From positions 1 through 64,000 of the forward strand of contig JBJEPE010000024.1 in assembly GCA_051881075.1 (NCBI GenBank): 64,000 nucleotides of DNA. The letters are read 5' to 3'. The position numbers were made by a program, and so were the translations under genes. Under the pieces are notes generated by a model, which saw nothing but the letters and a program-made list of their open reading frames with translations, ran no database searches and was not told the DNA's origin. Below, piece after piece: positions 1 to 9,568 of this stretch (the stretch's first letter is position 1; every line of letters starts with the position of its first letter). The stretch comes from RUG14223 sp051881075 (lineage in GTDB: Bacteria > Bacillota > Clostridia > Oscillospirales > Acutalibacteraceae).

Positions 1-64
1 AAAATTAAACTTGGGTCTGTTAAAAATCAAAATTGCAGTATCCTTATTCATAACTCATCACCTA

Positions 65-1126
65 TTATAAAATCAAAAATGCAATCTTTTTTATGTCGTT
101 GTCGTCAGAAAGCTCATTTATACTCATGCAATCACAATCCGGGTAATCTCTTATATAATCACTGACAGGAAACCTTGCCGTAAAATCTGTTGAGGTTAAT
201 ATATTTTTTCTTTCCTTATCAAATTTATTGCATATAAAAATATACTTATCTGAGCTTATACCATGTATGTTATCAAGTAATGTATTTGTTGAAAAAACGG
301 ATTTATAGCTTTGCATAGTAAGTACTATAACTTTATCTGCCATTGTCAGTAAATTTATAACCGTATCATCATATCTGCTCTCAAGGTCAACAATAATGTA
401 ATCGTAAATGACAGAGGCCTTAAGAATAGACACAATCTTTTCAAATACAGAAAAATCAAGGCCAAGCATCAGTAATGACCTTTTAAACGGCGGTAAATAA
501 TCAAAATCTTCTCTGCTTATAGCTCCGATTATAGTATCTATACTAATTTCATCACCGTTTAACGCAATATAAAATTTATTGTCGTTAATAGTTTCGACAT
601 CGCTTAACATATGATGAAATGTTTGCAGTGACGAGGCGTTTATATACAGCACTCTTTTATGCCGTTTAGCAAGTGCAGCACTTATTCCCATTGACACCGT
701 AGTCTTACCTATTCCGCCATTTGCAGAAGAAATAACGATTAGCTGTGTCTTTTTTGCGCCGGACATCTCATGACTGTCTGATAAACCGCATTTTCCGGTT
801 ATTTCAATGAATATCTCTTTTATGCTTGTATATTTGTAAATATAGTGAATGTTACCGTCTCCGTTGGAATTTTCCAATAACTCGGTAAGCACAAATATAT
901 TCTTTATATCCTGTATTCGTATAGAATCATCAAACCATGACTGAGAGATTATTAGAATATCTGCACTTATAGAGTTTGAAAACATTTCTTTAAGATACAA
1001 TTTATCCGTTATTATCTCTAGGTCGATCTTATCCAAATATTCACTTGCTATCTTGCTTTGCAGCGGCATTAAATAGCTGTAGTCGCTGTCTGCCATAATA
1101 ATTCTGGGTCTGTTCATCTGCATCAT
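65..1126 (-). CDS. CpaE/MinD-like P-loop ATPase with N-terminal receiver-like region
   Basis: Protein of 353 residues. The last two thirds are a ParA/MinD-type ATPase: a deviant Walker A (NGGIGKTT, residues 136-143), then a strand-like segment ending in an Asp (IIVDLES) that fits Walker B. The first ~110 residues have no enzymatic motif and resemble the pseudo-receiver region of CpaE proteins, which localise Flp/Tad pilus or secretion machinery. The ATG overlaps the stop of the upstream FHA gene (ATGA), so the two are translationally coupled and probably act together. Further members of the operon would lie beyond the left edge of the window. The ATPase assignment is firm; the pilus/secretion role is inferred from the family and the FHA partner. 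Confidence 0.75.
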   Translation of the reverse strand: MMQMNRPRIIMADSDYSYLMPLQSKIASEYLDKIDLEIITDKLYLKEMFSNSISADILIISQSWFDDSIRIQDIKNIFVLTELLENSNGDGNIHYIYKYTSIKEIFIEITGKCGLSDSHEMSGAKKTQLIVISSANGGIGKTTVSMGISAALAKRHKRVLYINASSLQTFHHMLSDVETINDNKFYIALNGDEISIDTIIGAISREDFDYLPPFKRSLLMLGLDFSVFEKIVSILKASVIYDYIIVDLESRYDDTVINLLTMADKVIVLTMQSYKSVFSTNTLLDNIHGISSDKYIFICNKFDKERKNILTSTDFTARFPVSDYIRDYPDCDCMSINELSDDNDIKKIAFLIL

Positions 1127-2043
1127 CCTATCTGAACTTTGAAATCACTGTTTGCCAGTCTTAGCACATCTCCATTACTTATCAAATATGATTTATCAGG
1201 CTGCAATCTTTCTTTATTTATAAAGGTACCGTTCACGCTATTCAGATCTGTTACAGTCCAATTACCGTCAATAAAATCAAGTCTACAATGTACTCTGCTT
1301 ATTGCTCTATTGAAATCTATAACACCGTCTACGGCTTCTGCTTTTTTGCCAAGCTTATATCCGCTTCTTTTTACGCTTAAAGTAAACGGATATGCAGAAC
1401 CTACTGCCACTAGCCTTAATACGGTCATCAAGTTCTCTGACATTGTACATTCATTTTTTAATCCGCCGCTTTCTCCTCGGTTTATCGCCAATAATTTACG
1501 GTACATATCTTCCAGTGAAAAAGAGTCGCTTGAAAATACTGAAATTAACTGTACTCTATCAAAATTCTGCAACGATGTCAGATTACTTACATAGTTAAGA
1601 AAATTAGTTCTTACTATATTTACAAAAACGGAATCGTCATTAAAATATTTATTTACAAGCGGCAAATACATCAGTCTTACTCTTAAAGTGCTAACATCAA
1701 CATAAATTTTGTCTAAATCAACATTTATGTTTCTACATGACAAAAAACCGTTCTCCTGAATTTTAATAATTGCCGAAAGTATGTTGGTAAACACAGTAAC
1801 CGTTTTTTCAAAATTTAAAGTTGAACGTAATTGATTAAAAGGCTTTAACCCATCTGTAAAGTATAATAACTGCACTTTTCCGTTAAGCTTCATCCTCATA
1901 CATTTTAGTACCGGGCAATCGTCCTTACTTTGTAAAACCTTATATTCAGTTGAAAAAAAGTTGCTCTCATCATTAATAACAACAGAAAAATTATCACCGC
2001 AATTAACCTCAAACAGCTCACCGGTTTCAATTAATTCACTCAT
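1123..2043 (-). CDS. DUF6382-FHA domain protein
   Basis: 306 residues. Residues ~1-190 resemble the DUF6382 region found in Clostridia, with no catalytic motif that I recognise. Residues ~225-306 are a forkhead-associated domain, which binds phosphothreonine: visible landmarks are the Gly-Lys of the first strand, the ISRVH loop, and the SVNGTFINKERL segment. No membrane segment or signal peptide is seen, so it is probably cytosolic. It is the first gene of a coupled pair with the CpaE-like ATPase. In related bacteria such FHA proteins accompany Tad/type IV-like pilus or type VII-like secretion genes; that role is inferred here. Confidence 0.75.
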   Translation of the reverse strand: MSELIETGELFEVNCGDNFSVVINDESNFFSTEYKVLQSKDDCPVLKCMRMKLNGKVQLLYFTDGLKPFNQLRSTLNFEKTVTVFTNILSAIIKIQENGFLSCRNINVDLDKIYVDVSTLRVRLMYLPLVNKYFNDDSVFVNIVRTNFLNYVSNLTSLQNFDRVQLISVFSSDSFSLEDMYRKLLAINRGESGGLKNECTMSENLMTVLRLVAVGSAYPFTLSVKRSGYKLGKKAEAVDGVIDFNRAISRVHCRLDFIDGNWTVTDLNSVNGTFINKERLQPDKSYLISNGDVLRLANSDFKVQIG

Positions 2044-2142
2044 TTATATCACCCTTATCTAAGAAAAACAGAGGTATAAATAACTCTAAAATCTGTAAAT
2101 TTCATCTATATTTATTATAAAATGAGCTTTTACAAAAAACCA

Positions 2143-2178
2143 TGCCGTAAAGTGAAAATTTAATTTCACTTTACGGCA
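2143..2178 (-). terminator. Intrinsic terminator-like hairpin
   Basis: Perfect 15-bp stem (arms 2143-2157 and 2164-2178) followed on the minus strand, after three bases, by a run of six T. It lies downstream of the lipoprotein gene that ends at 2290 and upstream of the FHA gene, so it insulates the two. Confidence 0.65.
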
Positions 2179-2229
2179 AGTTAAAAATAAATATTTAATT
2201 TTAAAACTATATATTTGTGTTTTAACACA

Positions 2230-2268
2230 AAAAATCACACTACAAACAAAGTACTCGCTTGTAGTGTG
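2230..2268 (-). terminator. Terminator of the first HExxH lipoprotein gene
   Basis: A 10-bp stem (arms 2237-2246 and 2259-2268) is followed on the minus strand by a six-T run. It sits just past the stop codon of the gene ending at 2290. Together with the hairpin at 2143-2178 it forms a double terminator. Confidence 0.75.
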
Positions 2269-2289
2269 ATAAATTATTTTTGCTATATT

Positions 2290-4248
2290 TTATTGTCCGC
2301 AGTCATTTAGAGCCCCTTCCCATTGTGAAGTCTCCCAAGCAGCTTCACCCCAGCACTCACACATAGCGTCAGTCATTACCTTGAACTTTGCAACAGCCTT
2401 GGAGGATGAAAGAACCGGTACATTAATTACACCGGGGGTCATAACATACTCAAAAAGACGTGCTCTGTCTTCCCATGCGTTAGTCATAGCATAACTATCT
2501 ATAAAATAAAACTCGGTTACTGTAGAAGGATCGTACAAATCATAGTCGTGTTCTTTATTTTCCGTATAGTAATCCACACAATATTCAAAGCCTTTCGGAT
2601 TCAGTTTATCCCAGTTTTCCGGTTCAAAGCACTTTTGTCCGTAGTTAGTGCATAAAAATTCTATATTGTGCCATGTTTCGTGATGATATATTGATTTGCC
2701 GATAAAGCTAATATCAATAACGGAATTATACCATACTCCGTTATTTTCCGCATATCCGGCTACGTCTATGCTTATACTGTTTATATTACCGACAAGCATA
2801 TAGCGCATACCGCCCATACCCCAATCATTTTTGAAGTGTTTAAAAAAATCTTTTGGATACTGTGACAATGCCTCGTCAAGAACGGTAAGAGCTTCCATTA
2901 TTCTTTCTTTTTCAGAATCAAAAAAGTCCTGTTTATCTGTTGTTACAAACTTATCACCGCAATAGCTTTCTATTTTAGTAGGAACTAGACATTGATTTGA
3001 CAATAAAACAGTAACGCTATATTTCTTTTCTATTTCATCGGCATATTCACGAGCCTCACGTAACTCAGAACTAACCTCCGGTATAATATACATTTTCTCG
3101 TTTTCTTCCCAGATATCGCTATCAACCAACTTTTTCAACTTCACATCAGTCACAGACATGATATTGTCGAAGTTAAGTTGATTTACATCTACAACTACAA
3201 GCTTATGCTCACTGTCGGTCGTAGAGCTACCAACCAAGTAATTACTACCGGATATATATGTAGCGTTCTTCAGTCCGTCCTCAAATCCCATAATATCCAA
3301 ATCACAATACTCTATAGCTGTATCTGTAAACCTGCATATACGGGTATAATCCTTGGCGCCTTTATCTGTACCTGCATTTTGCTCTGTTTTTAATCCTACC
3401 AAATACCCCGATGAGCCAATCTCATTGTAACTAAACATATCATCTTTATTAGGTTTAAAGCACATCAAAGTATCGCTGTCAATAGTACCCTTATAATACA
3501 CAAAGCTTTCTGCCTCTTCATCATATTTACTACTGTAATAAGTTGAGCCGTTACCTCTATAATAATTAATTTCATTTGTGAACAATCGGAAGCTTTTATC
3601 TTTAATATTCATTACAGCTGTATAACCTTCATTGCAGGCATCAAAATCGCCATACAAATAGTTTGTTTCCGAGTCAAACCCGTAAATCAAACCCAGCCTC
3701 AATTCATACGGTAACTCGATGTACGTACTTTCTTCTGTTTCTACATCAAAAACGTATAAAAGTCTGGCTTGTGTATAGTAATATTTCTTAAAATTCTCTG
3801 AGAACACGCCGCCCCTACTCGGCAATGAAATTTCTTTTACTGTATTCAGTTTATCATCAAGCTTATACAGTAAATCGTCCTTGCCGTGCACTAACCATAT
3901 ACCGTTTTGCAGGCTATTCATCGCAGGCTCAAGCTGATTATCAAAAACACGCTCGCTACAAACGGTATCATTTATAATATCAACAATTTGAACAACTGTG
4001 TCTTTATACTCGTTATCTTCATTAGTGAAATTGTGCTTGATAAGCAATACCTTCCCGTCACCGATATCTGTTATTATCGGAGCATCATCACCTACATAGC
4101 TTGTCAGCATATTTATTGGCTTTGGCGGTTCTGTAGGCTCGATGCTACTGCTGTTATCGGTTATGCCTGTAGGAGTACATCCGCACAGTAAAAGACAACA
4201 CGCCAATAACAATGTTGAAATTTTAATTAACATACTTTTTCTTTGCAT
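2290..4248 (-). CDS. Putative zinc-metallopeptidase lipoprotein (paralogue 1)
   Basis: 652 residues. A type II signal peptide ends in a lipobox (LLCGC, lipidated Cys24), followed by a Thr/Pro-rich linker. Residues ~50-380 are rich in strands and may form a propeller-like sensor region; no named family is recognised there. The C-terminal part carries HETWH at residues 523-527, a match to the HExxH zinc site. About 65 residues later comes WEDRARLFEY (E593/E600), a plausible third ligand as in gluzincin-type peptidases. It is 60-70% identical by eye to the next gene upstream (4542-6518), with the same linker and the same active-site region, so the two arose by tandem duplication. Peptidase activity is inferred from the motif; the substrate is unknown. 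Confidence 0.65.
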   Translation of the reverse strand: MQRKSMLIKISTLLLACCLLLCGCTPTGITDNSSSIEPTEPPKPINMLTSYVGDDAPIITDIGDGKVLLIKHNFTNEDNEYKDTVVQIVDIINDTVCSERVFDNQLEPAMNSLQNGIWLVHGKDDLLYKLDDKLNTVKEISLPSRGGVFSENFKKYYYTQARLLYVFDVETEESTYIELPYELRLGLIYGFDSETNYLYGDFDACNEGYTAVMNIKDKSFRLFTNEINYYRGNGSTYYSSKYDEEAESFVYYKGTIDSDTLMCFKPNKDDMFSYNEIGSSGYLVGLKTEQNAGTDKGAKDYTRICRFTDTAIEYCDLDIMGFEDGLKNATYISGSNYLVGSSTTDSEHKLVVVDVNQLNFDNIMSVTDVKLKKLVDSDIWEENEKMYIIPEVSSELREAREYADEIEKKYSVTVLLSNQCLVPTKIESYCGDKFVTTDKQDFFDSEKERIMEALTVLDEALSQYPKDFFKHFKNDWGMGGMRYMLVGNINSISIDVAGYAENNGVWYNSVIDISFIGKSIYHHETWHNIEFLCTNYGQKCFEPENWDKLNPKGFEYCVDYYTENKEHDYDLYDPSTVTEFYFIDSYAMTNAWEDRARLFEYVMTPGVINVPVLSSSKAVAKFKVMTDAMCECWGEAAWETSQWEGALNDCGQ

Positions 4249-4541
4249 AATTTATCTCTCCTTTTACTATAAGATTACAATAGATTTACATCAGAATTTC
4301 AACAAAATCAGGGAAAGGGAATCTAATTAAACAATTGCGCCGAGCATCTGCTCCCATCTATCCGATAGTTAGCTTGCTCGGCGATTTTCACACACTTCTA
4401 TACGACAATTTTCCTAAACTCAGAACCTTTTTAGGATTTACTAATTCTCTTTTTGGCTGAAATCTATGCTTTCCATTGTAATATACGAATATGCAAAAAC
4501 TTCTTTTATGATTCAATGATTTACTATATTGTATTTGTGTG
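4249..4541. other. Spacer between the two paralogous lipoprotein genes
   Basis: About 290 bp of AT-rich sequence. It contains an inverted repeat with 8-bp arms at 4337-4344 and 4374-4381, which may be a weak terminator of the upstream paralogue on the minus strand (only a short T tract follows). No gene is supported here. Confidence 0.4.
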
Positions 4542-6518
4542 TTAATCAGTCGCAGCTTTTAGCGATTCTTCCCATTGTGCAGACTCCCAAGCGGAGTCAC
4601 CCCAGCACTCACGCATAGCATCAGTCATTACCTGAAACTTTGCAGCAGCCTTGGAGGAAGCAAGAACTATATCATCAAAGCCACCGGTCATGACATACTC
4701 AAAAAGACGTGCTCTGTCTTCTCTTGCATCAGTCATAGCGTAATCATCTATAAAATAGAACTCGGTTTCTGTAGAAGAATCGAATAATTCATAGTCGTGT
4801 TCTTTATTCTCCGTATAGTAGCCCAATGAATACTCAAAGTCCTTCGGATTCAGTTTATTCCAGCTTTCCGGTTCAAAGTACTTAACTCCGCAATCTATAC
4901 ATAAGTTTTCAATGTCGTGCCATGTTTCGTGATGATATGTTGATTCGCTGATTAAGCTAATATCAATAACAGCATCATACCATTCGTCACCGGAGGTGGC
5001 AAAACCCGCTATATCAAATTCATCTCCGGTAATTTTACCGACAAGCATATAGCGCATACCTCCCATATCCAAATCATTTTGGAAGTGTTTGAAAAAGTCC
5101 TTCGGATACTGCGAAAGTGCAATATCAAGCACGTTAAGAGCCTCCGTTATTCTTTCTCTTTCAGAATCATAAAATTCCTGTTTATCTGTTGTTACAAACT
5201 CAAAGCCAAAATAATTTGTAATTCTGGTAGGAACCTCGCATTGATTAGACAATAAAATTGTTACACCGTATTTCTTTTCTATTTCGTCGGCATATTTACG
5301 AGCCTCGCTCAACTCATCGCTAACCTCAGGGATAACAAGCATTTTTTCATTTTCTTCCCAAGCCTCGTTATCAATAAGCTTATTCAGTTTTTTATTATTC
5401 ACAGGCATAGTATTGCCGAAGTCGAGCAGATCTGTATCTATAACAATAAGTTTATTATCGCTGTCTATTATAGAGCTTCCTACTAAGTAATTACCCTCAG
5501 ATAAATAAACAGTACCTCTTAATCCGTCCTCAAAGCCCATACTGTCCAAATCACAATACTCTACAGCCGTATCGGTAAACCTACATATGCGGGTATTTGC
5601 GGCAGTACATTCGCCTGTACCGCCGTTCCACCTTGCCATTAATCCTATCAAATACTTTGATGAGCCGATAGCATTATAATCAAACTTATCGTTATTATCT
5701 CGTAGGAAATACATCAAATTATCACTGTTAAGATTACCGCTATAATACAAAAAGCCTCCTGCTTCTTCATCATATACATTACCGTAATAGGTTGAACCGT
5801 TGCACATTATATAATTAATCTCGTTTGTAAACAAGCGGATTTTTTTATCCTCAACATTTATTACCAGTGTATATTCTTCATTGCAGGCCGTAGCTGTACC
5901 ATGCAAGCAATTGGTTTCTGAATCAAACCCGTAGATTACGCTAAGCCTTAAGCTATACGGCAGCTCAATGTACGTTTTCTCTTCTGTTTCTATATCAAAA
6001 ACGTATAATAGTTTCGCATCTAAATAGTAATACTTCTTAAAATCCTTTGAGAATACACCACTTATATCCGGCAATGAAATTTCTTTTACTATATTAAGCT
6101 CATCATCAAGCTTATATAGTAAGTCATCTTCTCTATTCAACAGCCAAATACCGTTTTGCATACTATCATTTGCAGGCTCAAGCTGCTTATCAAAAACACG
6201 CTTACTGCAAACGGTATCATTTACAATATCTACTATCTGAATAACTGAGTCTGTAAACTCGTTATCCTCCTTAGTAAAGTTTTGATTAACAAGCATAACC
6301 TTTCCGTCACCGATATCTACTATTATAGGAGCAGAGTCCTCCGCATAGCTTTCCAGCATATTTATTGGCTTTGGCGGTTCTGTAGGTTCTGTATTACTGC
6401 TGCTGTTGCCATTTGTATTTGGATTTGGATTTTTATTAATATCAATACATCCGCATAACAGAAAACAACATAATAATAACATTGTTGAAATTTTAATGAT
6501 TATATTTTTCTTGTTCAT
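4542..6518 (-). CDS. Putative zinc-metallopeptidase lipoprotein (paralogue 2)
   Basis: 658 residues, tandem paralogue of the gene at 2290-4248. The signal peptide has the same lipobox (LLCGC, Cys24). The linker is longer and Asn-rich before the shared EPTEPPKPINML segment. HETWH lies at residues 530-534, followed by REDRARLFEYV as candidate for the third zinc ligand. Both copies are full length with no frameshift, so both are probably functional on the outer face of the membrane. The two genes are separated by almost 300 bp and are probably transcribed independently. The family is unknown to me; activity is inferred from the zinc motif. Confidence 0.65.
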   Translation of the reverse strand: MNKKNIIIKISTMLLLCCFLLCGCIDINKNPNPNTNGNSSSNTEPTEPPKPINMLESYAEDSAPIIVDIGDGKVMLVNQNFTKEDNEFTDSVIQIVDIVNDTVCSKRVFDKQLEPANDSMQNGIWLLNREDDLLYKLDDELNIVKEISLPDISGVFSKDFKKYYYLDAKLLYVFDIETEEKTYIELPYSLRLSVIYGFDSETNCLHGTATACNEEYTLVINVEDKKIRLFTNEINYIMCNGSTYYGNVYDEEAGGFLYYSGNLNSDNLMYFLRDNNDKFDYNAIGSSKYLIGLMARWNGGTGECTAANTRICRFTDTAVEYCDLDSMGFEDGLRGTVYLSEGNYLVGSSIIDSDNKLIVIDTDLLDFGNTMPVNNKKLNKLIDNEAWEENEKMLVIPEVSDELSEARKYADEIEKKYGVTILLSNQCEVPTRITNYFGFEFVTTDKQEFYDSERERITEALNVLDIALSQYPKDFFKHFQNDLDMGGMRYMLVGKITGDEFDIAGFATSGDEWYDAVIDISLISESTYHHETWHDIENLCIDCGVKYFEPESWNKLNPKDFEYSLGYYTENKEHDYELFDSSTETEFYFIDDYAMTDAREDRARLFEYVMTGGFDDIVLASSKAAAKFQVMTDAMRECWGDSAWESAQWEESLKAATD

Positions 6519-6652
6519 ATTTTATATCACCCTTAAATATAATATTACAACATATTACAACAATTTTGCATCAAAATTGCACCAAAGTCAATAATATGGT
6601 CAATCTACGCCTATAATTTGATATAATATCAGCAAGTTGCACTCTATATTAT

Positions 6653-8701
6653 CTAATTATCTTTGTTATTCTCACCTGCTGCGACAATAGAGAAATATGT
6701 GCGAGCAGTCATTTTGTAGAGAATAATGTAAAATAATGCGAATCCTAAAAAAGCAACAACCGTAGTAAATATAACAAAAGACAGGTTAGAAATCTCAAAT
6801 ATTTTTAATATCTTCCATACCATTGGAAACGCAAATGCAAGATGTACACCTGCACATAAAAGCGGAGCAAAAAATACTGTTAGTATCTGAGAGTTAATAC
6901 TCTTCTTTATATCTCGCTTTGTCATGCCTACTTTTTGCATTATATCAAACCTTGCTCTGTCCTCATATCCCTCCGATATCTGCTTGTAGTATATTATCAT
7001 TGCGGCAGCAAAGATGAAAATAATTGACAGTATTATACCAATAAAGAACAATCCACCGTAAGAAGCGACAAAGTCCGATTTTTCATCGGCACGGCAATTT
7101 GAAATATAGCTTAATTCACCGTTGGAGAATACAGCGTCAATATCTTGCAGAGATTTCGTTTGTTCATAAAATATCTCTCCTGCTTGTTGGTCATTTACAT
7201 CAATATCATAGCCGTAGTAGTAATGAACAGCAAGTTCTTTTATACTGTCCTCCGGCTTTATTATCTTGTCACAGAGAGGTACAAGCGTTTCATAATCGGG
7301 GATAACGAGCATTATAGACGGTATAATGGTATTACTGTCCATCATGCTTATAAAGCTGTCCAGATGACCTACAATGTTAAACCTAGTGTCAGCTATACTT
7401 ATCGTACTTGCATTGTACTTACAGTCAGATGTATATATAAGTGACTGTCCCTTTTCAAGCGAATAATCTGTTCCCATTAGCCTATTGTAATCATCTACAC
7501 ACACAAAGTAAACCGTGCGTATATTATCATAGTTTACGGTAAATCCGTCTACTTCTGCCGCAGAGTTAAGCACCGTATCTGTCAGTAAGCCTTCGATATA
7601 GGCATATTTGTACTCATATACATTATTAGGTGTAACGCCGTATTTGTTAAATACTTTTTCATATTCGGCACGTATTTGAGATATATTCTCGTCGGTTGCA
7701 TCATTAATATCCCATATCCTTACACTTATCTGATTATCTCTGAAAAAGACTGAATCAATAGATTCGTTCTTGCCGAAATACAGACTGGATGATGAAGATA
7801 TCATAACAAGCACCATAGTTGATAAAATACAAATAGAAGCAAGCCCCGCACCGTTACGCTTCATGCGGTATGCCATAGAAGATACCGACACAAAATGATT
7901 TTTCTTATAATAATAGCTTTTCTTTTTCTGTAATAATCTGCACAGAACTACAGAACCGGATATAAACAGCATATAGGTTGCAATTATTACTAATATAACA
8001 GCAACAAAGAAAAGCATAAACGCTTTAAGAGGAGTTTTTATAGATAATGCAAGATAATAAGCCGTACCAAGTAAAATCATACCTATTAATGCAATTACTT
8101 TATTTCCTTTAGGTGTTTTTTCACCTACATTTCCTTTACGCATAAGCTCAAGCGGTTTGGAACGATGCACCTGCCAGAGCGACTTTAATAAAAGCAAGAA
8201 GAATATAAATACAAATATTAATGCGGTATTTTTTAAGGCTTCACCTGATATTCTGAAGCTGTAGTCAACTTCCTCTTTTATAACATTCATAAGTCCAAGC
8301 TCGGCAAGCTTTGATAACACTATGCCTAATGATAAGCCACCGACCAGACCTATTACAGATACTATAAATGATTCATACATTATTATTCTGCTTATGCCCT
8401 TTTTATCTACACCCAATACATTATAAAGACCAAATTCTTTATATCTGTTCCTAATCAAAAATGAGTTGGTATAAAACAAGAATAAAAACGAAAAAACCGC
8501 AATTACGTATTTACCGAGTGATAACACCATATATAAGCTATTACCGCCTCTCATATTTTCAAGTAACGGAGAAACGCTTAAAAAGTAAATTATATAAAGC
8601 ATCATCACCATTCCCACACAGCTAAGTATGTATGGGATATACGTTTTTTTATTTTTCTTTATTCCGTTCCATGCAAGCTTTGAAAACAGGCTGAACCTCA
8701 T
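6653..8701 (-). CDS. BceB-type ABC transporter permease (peptide antibiotic resistance)
   Basis: 682 residues, close to the usual ~650 of BceB/FtsX-type permeases. An N-terminal membrane segment is followed by three more around residues 55-180, further segments near 200-300, a large non-membrane stretch at ~310-530 (the extracellular sensor/ligand loop typical of BceB), and three C-terminal segments. The start overlaps the stop of the ATPase gene (ATGA). With the kinase and response regulator upstream this forms a complete BceRS-BceAB detoxification module, in which the transporter itself signals peptide flux to the kinase. Substrate is probably a cell-wall-active peptide; its identity cannot be read from the sequence. 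Confidence 0.85.
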   Translation of the reverse strand: MRFSLFSKLAWNGIKKNKKTYIPYILSCVGMVMMLYIIYFLSVSPLLENMRGGNSLYMVLSLGKYVIAVFSFLFLFYTNSFLIRNRYKEFGLYNVLGVDKKGISRIIMYESFIVSVIGLVGGLSLGIVLSKLAELGLMNVIKEEVDYSFRISGEALKNTALIFVFIFFLLLLKSLWQVHRSKPLELMRKGNVGEKTPKGNKVIALIGMILLGTAYYLALSIKTPLKAFMLFFVAVILVIIATYMLFISGSVVLCRLLQKKKSYYYKKNHFVSVSSMAYRMKRNGAGLASICILSTMVLVMISSSSSLYFGKNESIDSVFFRDNQISVRIWDINDATDENISQIRAEYEKVFNKYGVTPNNVYEYKYAYIEGLLTDTVLNSAAEVDGFTVNYDNIRTVYFVCVDDYNRLMGTDYSLEKGQSLIYTSDCKYNASTISIADTRFNIVGHLDSFISMMDSNTIIPSIMLVIPDYETLVPLCDKIIKPEDSIKELAVHYYYGYDIDVNDQQAGEIFYEQTKSLQDIDAVFSNGELSYISNCRADEKSDFVASYGGLFFIGIILSIIFIFAAAMIIYYKQISEGYEDRARFDIMQKVGMTKRDIKKSINSQILTVFFAPLLCAGVHLAFAFPMVWKILKIFEISNLSFVIFTTVVAFLGFALFYIILYKMTARTYFSIVAAGENNKDN

Positions 8702-9462
8702 CTTCTGTCACCGCCTGTTGCCAGCATTGTAAGTGTATCTGAAATTTTTTGATAAAGCTGTTCGTCAGAGTCCATACCACGGTATATTTGGTGAAACACC
8801 TCGCCGTCCTTGATAAAAAGAACACGTGACGCAAAGCTTGCCGCCTTAATGGAATGCGTTACCATCAGCAAGGTCTGACCTTGTTGATTAATTCCTCTAA
8901 ATAAATTCAAAAGTTCATCCGACGACTTAGAGTCAAGTGCACCGGTAGGCTCATCCGCAAAGATAATCCTAGGTGACGTTATCAGGGCACGTGCTACGGC
9001 TGCTCTTTGCTTTTGACCTCCGGAAACCTCATAAGGATATTTTTTGAGCAGAGATTTAAGCTCTAATCTCTCCGCTATGGGGTCAAGAGTTTTTTGCATT
9101 TCAGCATAAGATTTACCTGCCAATACCAGTGGCAGATATATATTATCCTCAATAGAAAGTGTATCAAGTAAATTAAATTCCTGAAAAACAAAGCCGAGGT
9201 TATCCCTTCTAAATTCCGCAAGCGCTGATTCCTTTATCTTTAAGATATCCTTACCGTCAAGTAAGATTCTGCCGGATGTGGGCTTATCCAGCGATGCAAG
9301 AATATTAAGCAACGTGGTTTTACCTGAGCCTGATTCACCCATTATGGCAATAAACTCTCCGGCCTCAACACTAAAGTTTACATTCCTTAATGCTTCGACC
9401 TTATTTCCGCCAAAGCGTGTAAAATAAATTTTTTTAAGATTTGTGACTTCAAGAATAGACAT
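8698..9462 (-). CDS. BceA-type ABC transporter ATP-binding protein
   Basis: 254 residues with GESGSGKTT Walker A, a VSGGQKQR signature, an IIFADEP Walker B and the switch His (VTHS). This layout matches the MacB/BceA/LolD class. An ATG 15 nt further upstream (9477) is not the likely start: the bases after it form a GGAGG ribosome-binding site ideally spaced from the ATG at 9462. The gene overlaps the permease gene by 4 nt. A BceR-type operator lies ~90 bp upstream (9552-9565), so expression probably responds to the neighbouring two-component system. Confidence 0.9.
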   Translation of the reverse strand: MSILEVTNLKKIYFTRFGGNKVEALRNVNFSVEAGEFIAIMGESGSGKTTLLNILASLDKPTSGRILLDGKDILKIKESALAEFRRDNLGFVFQEFNLLDTLSIEDNIYLPLVLAGKSYAEMQKTLDPIAERLELKSLLKKYPYEVSGGQKQRAAVARALITSPRIIFADEPTGALDSKSSDELLNLFRGINQQGQTLLMVTHSIKAASFASRVLFIKDGEVFHQIYRGMDSDEQLYQKISDTLTMLATGGDRR

Positions 9463-9477
9463 ATTATTTTCCTCCAT

Positions 9478-9568
9478 TTCTTTCTGTCACCATTATAATA
9501 AAACGGTAAGTTCAACTCCATAGAATAGGCTTACAATTTCAGACCGAAAACTTACATTCATGTAAGAA
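9478..9568 (-). promoter_or_regulatory. BceR-type operator and promoter of bceAB-like genes
   Basis: At 9552-9565 lies TTACATTCATGTAA, an exact match to the known BceR-type consensus TNACA-N4-TGTAA, on the upstream side of the transporter genes. Closer to the gene a TATAAT -10 is readable on the minus strand (about 9490-9495), with no good -35 hexamer at the right distance. This is the usual layout of an activator-dependent promoter. Consensus is known from Bacillus; regulation here is inferred. Confidence 0.7.
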
